Assembly: GCF_023923225.1 (NCBI RefSeq) | Contig: NZ_CP099489.1 | Span: 2,852,001-2,916,000 of the forward strand | Source: Ornithinimicrobium faecis | GTDB taxonomy: Bacteria; Actinomycetota; Actinomycetes; Actinomycetales; Dermatophilaceae | DNA: 64,000 nt | Reading direction: 5' to 3' | Shown: positions 45,151 to 53,784 of the stretch, in pieces | Position numbering within the stretch: position 1 is the first letter of the stretch | Layout: each line of letters begins with the position of its first letter | Position numbers and translations under genes: made by a program | Notes under the pieces: model-generated | Databases searched by the model: none | The model's input: the letters and a program-made list of their open reading frames with translations, nothing else | What the model was told of the DNA's origin: nothing

Positions 45151-46056
45151 GTGTCCATGGTGCCACCGTCGCTGTTCCACCGGCTGCTCGATGACGCCGC
45201 TGTCTTCCCTCCCGGCCTGGCGCCGGTCGAGGTGGCAGTGGCCGAGTTCCGCGAGCGAGCCAACGGGCCGTATGCCGAGCTCATCGGGCCACTGGTGATC
45301 GGCGCCGGGGCCGTGGGTGAGTTGATCGACGTCCTGCGCGAGGCCCCCTCGACTGCTGAGCCCCTGCCCGTCTGCGTGATCGCCCGCCGAGGCACGGAGC
45401 CCGTCATGCTGACCGAGGCCGTCGAGCGGCTCTCCCGTGAGGTCCCGCAGCAGGTCACCCTGACCGGTGTGGAGCTGGCCCACCGACGCGGGTGGCGCGA
45501 TGCGCTCGCCTGGGAGGTGCCCATCGCCGTCGAGATCGGGCCGTCCACCGAGGCGATGCTCACCCAGATCGGTGACGTCGCTGAGGCCGCCCAGCACCAC
45601 CGCGTGCGGGCCAAGCTGCGCACCCAGTCGACCCCGCAGGTGCCCCTGCCCCGCCCCGAGGTGCTGGCCGGGTTCCTGCTCGGCTGCGCGAGGCGGCGCC
45701 TGCCGTTCAAGCTCACCGGTGGCCTGCACCACGCCGTGCCCACCGACGTGCCGACGCCCGGTGGTGGGACCGAGCGTCAGCACGGCCTGCTCAACGTGCT
45801 GCTGGCGACCGAACTCGCGGTCCGACACGCACGCGGGGCCGCGACGGACATGGAGTCGGAGGCCGCCACGCCCCTGGAGCGGGTCGTGGCCACGATCACC
45901 GAACGGGACGCCGACTACCTTGTCCAGCGCGCCCGCGACCTGACCGACGACCAGGTGAGCGGCCTGCGGGAGCGCTTCACGGCATACGGCTGTTGCGGGG
46001 TGCTCGACCCGATCACCGAGCTGACCGCGCTCGGGCTGCTCAGCCCTGCTTCTTGA
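45151..46056 (+). CDS. Conserved hypothetical protein
   Basis: 301 residues, soluble, with alternating strands and helices suggesting a TIM-barrel-like fold. Notable pieces: DDAAVFPPGLAPVEVA near the start, VRAKLRTQST in the middle, LPFKLTGGLHHAVP and HGLLNVLLATELA near residue 200. The Lys and two His of KLTGGLHH look like active-site candidates. I do not recognise an established function. TAGCGT at 45138-45143 is seven bases before GTG 45151, so the transcript is probably leaderless. Its 3' end overlaps the RDD gene by 17 bases tail to tail. Confidence 0.7.
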   Translation: MSMVPPSLFHRLLDDAAVFPPGLAPVEVAVAEFRERANGPYAELIGPLVIGAGAVGELIDVLREAPSTAEPLPVCVIARRGTEPVMLTEAVERLSREVPQQVTLTGVELAHRRGWRDALAWEVPIAVEIGPSTEAMLTQIGDVAEAAQHHRVRAKLRTQSTPQVPLPRPEVLAGFLLGCARRRLPFKLTGGLHHAVPTDVPTPGGGTERQHGLLNVLLATELAVRHARGAATDMESEAATPLERVVATITERDADYLVQRARDLTDDQVSGLRERFTAYGCCGVLDPITELTALGLLSPAS

Positions 46057-46960
46057 CCACGTTGGTCTTGGCGGCCTTGTCGTTCAGCGACTGCTTCTTG
46101 TTGTCCCACAGCGGCCACAGACCGTTGAGGAGATTGAAGATCCCGGTGAAGTTGCCGATCCCCTGCACGCCCGACAGCAGGGTCGGGCCCTGCCACACCG
46201 CGCCACGGATCGCTGCAGTGGCCCAGGACAGCGGGCCGGCCTGCTCGCGCAGCCGCACCCGCAGACCGGTGGCGAGCTTGCCGACCGTGCCGCTGAAGAA
46301 CTTCAGCATCAGGATCTCGTAGGCCAGGCCGAGCACGGCGATGATCAGGGAGACCATCGCGAAGTCGCCCACCAGGTCGGCGGGCATGGTCATCCCGCTG
46401 GAGTCATCCTCAAACCACGCCAGGTAGTTGTCCATGAAGTCCGGCACCAACACCATGGCCAGTCCGCCACCGATGATGGCCACCACGATGGAGTCGAGGA
46501 TCCGGGCCAGGAAGCGCATGCCCCACGCGGCGATGGGCTGCCCGTCGGGTGTCGTCGGACCGGTCACCGTGCCGGTGTAGCCACCGCCGGGCATCGGCTG
46601 GCCCCACCCGCCCTGCTGCGGGCCGTAGGGGTTGTTCTGCTGGTCCTGCGGAGCGCCATACTGCGGCGAACCGTAGGTCGGGTACTGCGGTGCCCCCTGC
46701 TGGTCCTGCTGACCGTAACCCGGCTGTCCGTAGCCCTGCTGGCCCTGCTGTCCGTAGCCCTGCTGGCCCTGCTGTCCATAACCCTGCTGGTCCTGTGGCG
46801 CTCCCGGCGCGCCGTACTGCGCGCCCTGACCGGCCCCCGCCTGCTCGAGACCGGGCTTCTGCCGCGGGCTCGTGTGCTCGGTCCACGTCACACCGTCCCA
46901 GTAGCGCAGGAGGTTGGCGTCCTGCGGGTCGTCGTACCACCCTGCCGCACGTGTATTCAT
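46040..46960 (-). CDS. RDD-family membrane protein with DUF2510 N-terminus
   Basis: 306 residues in three parts: a DUF2510 module (AGWYDDPQDANLLRYWDGVTWTEHT), a Gly/Gln/Tyr-rich repeat region (GYGQQGQQ-type, about 45-140), and an RDD membrane domain (AAWGMRFLARILDSIVVAII) with three to four helices. Such proteins are cell-envelope components of unknown role. GGGAGGC precedes the ATG at 46960. Confidence 0.85.
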   Translation of the reverse strand: MNTRAAGWYDDPQDANLLRYWDGVTWTEHTSPRQKPGLEQAGAGQGAQYGAPGAPQDQQGYGQQGQQGYGQQGQQGYGQPGYGQQDQQGAPQYPTYGSPQYGAPQDQQNNPYGPQQGGWGQPMPGGGYTGTVTGPTTPDGQPIAAWGMRFLARILDSIVVAIIGGGLAMVLVPDFMDNYLAWFEDDSSGMTMPADLVGDFAMVSLIIAVLGLAYEILMLKFFSGTVGKLATGLRVRLREQAGPLSWATAAIRGAVWQGPTLLSGVQGIGNFTGIFNLLNGLWPLWDNKKQSLNDKAAKTNVVKKQG

Positions 46961-47084
46961 GCCTCTAGCCTCCCACGGACGGGCGGTTCCTATGACCACC
47001 ACACGGGGAAGTTGCCTGTGGATGAACGGAGCGGTGAGCCCGCGGGCTCTGTCATCGTGGCGCCCACACCGGATAGGGGGCACC

Positions 47085-47642
47085 ATGGAGGTTATGACCG
47101 ACCTGATCCAGATGCCGCACGGCCGGACCTTCACTGCCGCGGACCTGGAGGCGATGCCCGATGACGGCAACCGCTACGAGATCATCGATGGGGCACTGAT
47201 CGTGACCCCGTCTCCCGCCGTGCCCCATCAGCGGGTCGTCGGCAACCTCTACGTCATCCTGCGCGACGGGGTGCCCGACGCACTGGAGGTCATGCTGGCC
47301 CCTCTCGATGTCACCGTGAGTGATCTCACCGTCCTGCAGCCCGACCTCCTGGTGGCCACGCGCGCGGCGCTGGCGGAGCGAAAGATGCTCGGGGTGCCCG
47401 TGCTCGCCGTCGAGGTGTTCTCCCCCAGCACGCGTTTGATCGACCTCAACCTCAAGAAGGCCGCTTTCCAGGAGGCCGGTGTCGCGCACTACTGGGTGGT
47501 CGACCCGGAGCGTCCGTCGATCACCGCCTGGGAGTTGTCGGGCACCGAGTTCACCGAGCGGGCCACGGCCACCGGCCAGACGACCTTTCAGGTGCAGTCC
47601 CCGGTCCCGGTGCGGGTGAGTCCCGCAGACCTGGTGCGCTGA
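47085..47642 (+). CDS. Uma2-family putative nuclease (second copy)
   Basis: 185 residues, clear paralogue of the gene at 8578: RYEIIDGALIVTPSP, LQPDLLVATR, EVFSPSTRLIDLNLKKAAF and HYWVVDPERPS. The Asp-Glu-Lys triad of the PD-(D/E)XK fold is kept. ATG 47085 has GGGGG six bases upstream; ATG 47094 is the alternative. Confidence 0.82.
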   Translation: MEVMTDLIQMPHGRTFTAADLEAMPDDGNRYEIIDGALIVTPSPAVPHQRVVGNLYVILRDGVPDALEVMLAPLDVTVSDLTVLQPDLLVATRAALAERKMLGVPVLAVEVFSPSTRLIDLNLKKAAFQEAGVAHYWVVDPERPSITAWELSGTEFTERATATGQTTFQVQSPVPVRVSPADLVR

Positions 47643-47711
47643 CCGGCCTGCCGTATGCCGTGTGGTCCGGTCAGCGGACCCGTCCGCCGAGCGATCATCG
47701 GCCTGGGTGGG

Positions 47712-49463
47712 TCAGCGGCGGCCGACGAACCAGCGGCGGATGGCGTCGATGCGCTGGGTGACCTGCTCGCTGCTCGCCGTGGCCAGCTCTGGGCCACCAC
47801 AGGAACGGCGCAACTCGGCGTGGACGATCGCGTGGGGTTGGCCAGACTTGGAGGCATAGGCGGAGACCAGTTTGTTGAGCTCCTTGCGGTGCTCGGCCAG
47901 GGCGCGGTGCGCGGAGACCCGCTCGGCGGCCTGACGCCCGCCGCCGTTCTTGACCTGCTTGCGCTGCCGGTCCCGCAACACGTGAGCCACCTGGTCGGGC
48001 TCGAGCAGCCCGGGGAGCCCGAGGTAGTCCTCCTCCTCCTGGCTGCCGGGCAGAGCCCCCAGCCCGAACTGCTCGGCGTCGAAGAGCACGTGGTCGAACA
48101 GGGCGTCGGACTCCAGCGCCTCGAACGAGCCCTGCTCGGGGTCCAGGGCCTGCTCGGTGGCGTTGGCCTCGGCCAGCAGATTGTCCTCGGGCGTCCAGTC
48201 CAGGCCGTCCTCGTCGGTGCGCTTCTTGTTCAGGGCGTGATCGCGCTGCAGCTCCATGGATCCGGCGTGCGCCAGGATCAGTTGCACGCTCGGCAGGAAG
48301 ACCGAGGCCGTCTCACCGCGCCGGCGGGCCCGCACGAAGCGGCCGATCGCCTGCGCGAAATAGAGCGGGGTCGAGGTGGAGGTCGCATAGATCCCGACGC
48401 ACAGGCGCGGCACGTCAACGCCCTCGGAGACCATCCGCACGGCGACCATCCACCGCGCGTCGCTCTCCGCGAACTCCTCGATCCGCCGGGAGGACCCGTT
48501 GTCGTCGGAGAGGACCAGGGTCGGCTTCTCCCCCGTGAGCTCGGCCAGCTGTCGGGCGTAGGCGCGCGCAGAAGCCTGGTCGCCGGCGATCACCAAGCCA
48601 CCTGCGTCGGGGACGCCGCGGCGCACCTCGGTCAGACGCTTGTCCGCGGCCGACAGCACGGTGGGGATCCACTCGCCGCCCGGGTCCAGGGCAGTGCGCC
48701 AGGCCTGCTTGGACAGGTCCTTGGTCAGCGCCTCGCCCAGCTGCGCGGAGATCTCGTCGCCTGCCCTGGTGCGCCACCGCATGCTGCCGCCATAGGCGAG
48801 GAACAGGACCGGGCGCACGACGCCGTCACGCAGTGCCTCCGCATAGCCGTAGGTGTAGTCCGCCTCAGAGCGCAGGACACCCTCGTGGTCCATCTGGTAG
48901 CGCACGAACGGGATCGCGGCGGTGTCGGAGCGGAACGGGGTGCCGGTCAGGGACAGGCGCCTGGTGGCTGGCTCAAAGGCCTCCCGGATCGCCTCGCCCC
49001 AGCTCAGGGCGTCGCCACCGTGGTGGATCTCGTCGAGGATGACCAGCGTCCTGGCCGTCTCGGTGCGCGCCCTGTGCAGCAGGGGCTTGCTGGCCACCCC
49101 CGCATAGGTGACGGCCACACCGTGAAAGTCGGCCGAGTGTCGACCGTTGACATTGGCGAACCGTGGGTCGATGTTGATGCCCACGCGCGCTGCGGCCTCG
49201 GCCCACTGGGTCTTGAGGTGCTCGGTCGGCGCCACCACGGTGACGCGCTCGATGATGCCGGCGTCCAGCAGCTCGGTGGCGACCTTCAGCGCGAAGGTCG
49301 TCTTGCCGGCCCCGGGAGTCGCCACGGCGAGAAAGTCGCGGGGGCCGTCGGTGAGGTATTGATCGAGGGCCGACTGCTGCCAGGCGCGCAGTTTGCCGGC
49401 GGTTCCCCACGCTGCCCGCTCGGGATAGGCGGGGGGCAGATGAGAGGCAGCTGAGGTGGACAT
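47712..49463 (-). CDS. DEAD/DEAH-box superfamily 2 helicase
   Basis: 583 residues. Walker A ATPGAGKTTFALK at about 50, VVAPTEHLKTQW, DEIHHGG (motif II), LTGTPFRS (motif III), and motif VI in FAQAIGRFVRARRRG; a C-terminal helical region of about 200 residues has no recognised domain. It resembles XPB/Rad25-like or type III restriction-type helicases of actinobacteria, but no nuclease partner is adjacent. TATCCT at 49472-49477 is eight bases before the ATG. Confidence 0.85.
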   Translation of the reverse strand: MSTSAASHLPPAYPERAAWGTAGKLRAWQQSALDQYLTDGPRDFLAVATPGAGKTTFALKVATELLDAGIIERVTVVAPTEHLKTQWAEAAARVGINIDPRFANVNGRHSADFHGVAVTYAGVASKPLLHRARTETARTLVILDEIHHGGDALSWGEAIREAFEPATRRLSLTGTPFRSDTAAIPFVRYQMDHEGVLRSEADYTYGYAEALRDGVVRPVLFLAYGGSMRWRTRAGDEISAQLGEALTKDLSKQAWRTALDPGGEWIPTVLSAADKRLTEVRRGVPDAGGLVIAGDQASARAYARQLAELTGEKPTLVLSDDNGSSRRIEEFAESDARWMVAVRMVSEGVDVPRLCVGIYATSTSTPLYFAQAIGRFVRARRRGETASVFLPSVQLILAHAGSMELQRDHALNKKRTDEDGLDWTPEDNLLAEANATEQALDPEQGSFEALESDALFDHVLFDAEQFGLGALPGSQEEEDYLGLPGLLEPDQVAHVLRDRQRKQVKNGGGRQAAERVSAHRALAEHRKELNKLVSAYASKSGQPHAIVHAELRRSCGGPELATASSEQVTQRIDAIRRWFVGRR

Positions 49464-49543
49464 CGCCGATCAGGATACGAGTTCTCGGTGACAGTTCTGA
49501 ACCCGCTCGCAAACCCGCTGGTCGCCCGCGCGCCGTGGCGCGC

Positions 49544-50503
49544 TCAGCGGGTCAGCTCGGGCTGCGCGGACCGCCGCGAAGCGACCTCGTGCCCGACCAG
49601 CGCGAGGGCAAACAACGCTGCTGCAGCCGCGACAACACCCAGGGCTGACCCGACATAGGCGGTGGCGAGTTCGGAGCGCTCCGTCAGCTCCGCAACCGTT
49701 GCCAACAACTCGTGGGTGCGGACCAGCGTGATGACCCCCATCGCCCCACAGACCAGCGCGCCCAGCCCGAGCAGGCCGGAGACGGCCTTGACCGCACCGG
49801 GCACGCCACGGTCCGGTCCCGCATGCTCCGGGCGGGCGAGCGCCGCGACCATCGTCGTCACACCGGCCCACGCCAGCACGACGGTGAAGGCGGCGATCAC
49901 ATCGGAAGGGCGGTGCCAGGCGCCGATCATGGTGGAGACCCCCGTGGTCGCCGCGTAGGCACCACCGAGGACTGCCACCAACGGTCGCGCCGACCGCGGC
50001 ACGGCGAGCAGCAGGGCCACGGCGACACTGGCCGCGACCGTGGTGTGACCGCTCGGCAGGGAGTTGTCCCGCAGACTGATGGCCTCCACCAGGTCAGGAC
50101 GATCCAGGATCAACTTCTTCAGCACCTGGGTCGTCAGGTTCGCACCGCCGATCAGGAGCGACACCTGGACCAGCAGCACCCACCGCTGGCGAGCGAGAGC
50201 GACGGCCCCCGCGACGATCAGGACGAGGATGAGGAAGGGCACCGAGACGATCTGCAGGACCGGCTCGGCCGCGGTCCACAGGGTGCGCCGGCCGATGCGC
50301 GAGCCGGAGAACGCCGCCTCATCGAGTCGCTGGCCGCTGGCCGTGGCCACGAAAAAGCCCCAGCTCAGCCACGTGCCCACCACGCCGAGGAGCAGCATGG
50401 TCGCACCCCACCACAGGCCCGCTGTGCGCGGCACGGCGGACAACAGGTGGTGCAGGCCGGGACCGGACCCGACGCCTCGCTCAGAGCGGGTCCCCGGCCC
50501 CAC
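49544..50503 (-). CDS. PAP2-superfamily phosphatase, multi-helix
   Basis: 319 residues, about eight membrane helices. The acid-phosphatase motif is complete: KKLILDRPD, SLPSGHTT and AWHRPSDVIAA. The last 110 residues add two or three helices beyond the usual PAP2 fold. Likely acts on isoprenyl or lipid phosphates at the membrane. GTG at 50503 lies six bases after the DUF3039 stop. Confidence 0.83.
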   Translation of the reverse strand: MGPGTRSERGVGSGPGLHHLLSAVPRTAGLWWGATMLLLGVVGTWLSWGFFVATASGQRLDEAAFSGSRIGRRTLWTAAEPVLQIVSVPFLILVLIVAGAVALARQRWVLLVQVSLLIGGANLTTQVLKKLILDRPDLVEAISLRDNSLPSGHTTVAASVAVALLLAVPRSARPLVAVLGGAYAATTGVSTMIGAWHRPSDVIAAFTVVLAWAGVTTMVAALARPEHAGPDRGVPGAVKAVSGLLGLGALVCGAMGVITLVRTHELLATVAELTERSELATAYVGSALGVVAAAAALFALALVGHEVASRRSAQPELTR

Positions 50504-50508
50504 GAGAC

Positions 50509-50820
50509 CTATTCGCCGCCGTCCTGGGGTGCGCGCAGACCGTCGTGGATCTCCTTGCACATGGGGCACACCGGAAACTTGTTGGGGTCCCGCCCGGGCA
50601 CCCAGATCTTGCCGCAGAGCGCGACGACGGGGTCACCCGACATCGCGCTCTCCATGATCTTCTCCTTGCGCACATAGTGCGCAAACCGCTCATGGTCACC
50701 CGGCTCACTCAGCCGTGGATCGGTGCTGGTGTCCTCCCGCTCCAGGACCGCGGTCTGGGTGGACGGCCCGCTCGGGGCCTCGGGGGCGTCCAACGGCTGC
50801 TGCGACATGCTCGAGAACAT
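50509..50820 (-). CDS. DUF3039 family protein
   Basis: 103 residues; the C-terminal half has VALCGKIWVPGRDPNKFPVCPMCKEIHDGL with three cysteines in a zinc-ribbon-like spacing. Function unknown, conserved in actinobacteria. TAGAAT at 50827-50832 is six bases before ATG 50820, so it is likely leaderless and starts there rather than at ATG 50808. Confidence 0.85.
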   Translation of the reverse strand: MFSSMSQQPLDAPEAPSGPSTQTAVLEREDTSTDPRLSEPGDHERFAHYVRKEKIMESAMSGDPVVALCGKIWVPGRDPNKFPVCPMCKEIHDGLRAPQDGGE

Positions 50821-50852
50821 GAGGACATTCTAGCGGCGTGGGCGCGCGAAGC

Positions 50853-51428
50853 TCAGTTGTGCTCGGGGTGCTGGGTGTAGTTGGCGAGCAGGGACAGCGA
50901 GTTGCGCTGGCGCACCAGGACGTCGCGCCACAGGTCTGCGGACTCGTGGAACGGGTCGCGGGGCTCGCGCTCGACGACATACCAGGCCCCGTCGATCAGC
51001 TCCTCCTCCAGTTGCCCCTCGCTCCAGCCCGCATAGCCGACAAAGATGCGCAGGCCGGCGATCTCGGGCACCACGACGGGTGGCGGCGCATCGAGGTCGA
51101 CGAGGGCCAGTCCCCCGAACAACATGGAGATGCCCAGCGCCTCGGTGTGGGCCGCCACGCCCCCGGGCACACTGACCAGGCCCATGGCCGAGTCCGTCTG
51201 CACCGGCCCACCCTGGAAGAGGACCCCGGGAGGTGTCACATGCGGCTGCCAGTCCGGCAGGACGGCCCGCACGGGGGCTTCCATCGGCTTGTTGAGGGTG
51301 ACGCCGGTGGCGCCGTTGTCGTCGTGGTGGAGGACGAGCACCACCGAGCGCTCAAAGAACTGCCCGGTCAGTGGCGTGGCGACCAGCACCTGACCGGCCA
51401 GCGACGACGGCTCCTCCTGCGCGGTCAC
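50853..51428 (-). CDS. YqgE/AlgH family protein
   Basis: 191 residues with LAGQVLVATPLTGQFFERSVVLVL, VTLNKPMEAPV, FQGGPV and FVGYAGWSEGQLEEEL, the hallmarks of YqgE/AlgH (DUF179). The family has been linked to regulation in pseudomonads, but its biochemical role is unknown. The GTG start overlaps the upstream VanZ-like stop (GTGA). Confidence 0.9.
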   Translation of the reverse strand: MTAQEEPSSLAGQVLVATPLTGQFFERSVVLVLHHDDNGATGVTLNKPMEAPVRAVLPDWQPHVTPPGVLFQGGPVQTDSAMGLVSVPGGVAAHTEALGISMLFGGLALVDLDAPPPVVVPEIAGLRIFVGYAGWSEGQLEEELIDGAWYVVEREPRDPFHESADLWRDVLVRQRNSLSLLANYTQHPEHN

Positions 51429-51811
51429 GGGGCGACCCTCACGGCGTCGGGCTCAGTCACCGCAGACCCCTCGCCGCGTCGGCGCACCAGCATTACGAGC
51501 GCACCGGCCAGGGCGATGCCGACCAGGTCGGCGAGCGTGTCCCACGCGTCGGGTGTGCGGGTGGAGGTGAGCAGCCCCTGCAGGGGCTCGCTCAGCACGG
51601 CATGCAGGAGTATGCCGAGGCTCACCGGCCACGCGCCCAGCACCAGGGCGAGGGCGAACGGAAGCCCGAACAGCAGGGCGTGGGCGACCTTGTCCTGCCC
51701 GACGAAGAACGGCTCCCCCTCGGAGGGGACGAGCAGGTAGAGCCCCCAGACCTGCGCCAGGAGCAGGGTGAGCAGCAGGAGCCAACCCAGCCCACGGCAT
51801 ACGGCCTGCAT
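51425..51811 (-). CDS. VanZ-like membrane protein
   Basis: 128 residues, four helices, with DKVAHALLFGLPFALAL and the C-terminal TPDAWDTLADLVGIALAGAL typical of VanZ-like proteins. The family member in vancomycin clusters gives low-level teicoplanin resistance, but most homologues have no known role. It starts four bases after the malic enzyme stop, so it probably belongs to that transcript. Two GTATGCCG-family octamers lie in it. Confidence 0.8.
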   Translation of the reverse strand: MQAVCRGLGWLLLLTLLLAQVWGLYLLVPSEGEPFFVGQDKVAHALLFGLPFALALVLGAWPVSLGILLHAVLSEPLQGLLTSTRTPDAWDTLADLVGIALAGALVMLVRRRGEGSAVTEPDAVRVAP

Positions 51812-51815
51812 GTGA

Positions 51816-53240
<1,425 letters not shown>

Positions 53241-53347
53241 TGTTGCCCATCGGTGGGTCCGCGCAGCCCAGGCGCCCGGCATGTGATCAAGATCGCCCTC
53301 GCCGCGCTTCGGGGAATGTCTGGCCAGAGGGTGCCGTTGGACCCGTC

Positions 53348-53737
53348 ATGAGCACGATGGAACTGACACGAGAGAACCTGGACCAGACGCTGTCCGACAA
53401 CGAGATCGTCCTGATCGACTGGTGGGCGTCCTGGTGCGGACCGTGCCGCGCCTTCGCACCGGTCTATGAGCAGGCCGCCGAGAAGCACGACGACGTCGTG
53501 TTCGGGAAGGTCGACACCGAGGCGCAGCAGGAGCTCGCCGCCGGTGCGCAGATCACCTCGATCCCCACGGTCATGGGCTTCCGCGACGGCATCCTGCTCT
53601 TCGCGCAGCCTGGCGTGCTGCCCGCAGCCGGGCTGGAGAGCCTGATCAGTCAGCTCAAGGAGCTCGACATGGACGAGGTGCGCGCCAAGTTGGCCGAGGC
53701 TGAGTCCGAGATGGCTGGCGACCAGCCGCAGGGCTGA
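53348..53737 (+). CDS. trxA: Thioredoxin
   Basis: 129-residue thiol-disulfide oxidoreductase with active site WASWCGPCRAF, the cis-Pro loop SIPTVMGF and a slightly extended acidic C-terminal helix of about 20 residues. Paralogue choice among thioredoxins is uncertain, so the symbol is tentative. Confidence 0.9.
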   Translation: MSTMELTRENLDQTLSDNEIVLIDWWASWCGPCRAFAPVYEQAAEKHDDVVFGKVDTEAQQELAAGAQITSIPTVMGFRDGILLFAQPGVLPAAGLESLISQLKELDMDEVRAKLAEAESEMAGDQPQG

Positions 53738-53746
53738 GCACCCCGA

Positions 53747-53784
53747 CTGAGGGTTGCGTCCTCCCAGACGCTCTCAATCCTCAG
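53747..53784. terminator. Possible bidirectional terminator
   Basis: CTGAGG-g-TTG pairs with CAA-t-CCTCAG across an 18-base loop between the convergent thioredoxin and D-aminoacylase genes; the right arm covers the D-aminoacylase stop codon. Confidence 0.35.

Larger units (their letters stand above)
1994..51802. repeat. Dispersed octamer family GTATGCCG/CGGCATAC, 27 copies
   Basis: Copies (start of octamer): 1994-, 3244+, 3264-, 6592+, 7219-, 10883+, 11037+, 11468-, 15854+, 16486-, 19255+, 19296+, 23781-, 24470+, 26870-, 30211-, 33700-, 33850+, 37642-, 40293+, 40517-, 44720+, 45270+, 45980-, 47653+, 51610+, 51795-. Seven are extended to GGCCGTATGCCG (1994, 11468, 19255, 33850, 37642, 45270, 51795). 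Orientation is even (14 plus, 13 minus). Counts are by eye. Confidence 0.85.

Noticed and set aside
1994..51802. Octamer excess as a codon-pair or Ala-Tyr peptide effect
   Set aside because: Copies occur in all reading frames, in non-coding DNA and force rare ATA and GTA codons, so a protein-level cause does not fit; full statistics are still needed.
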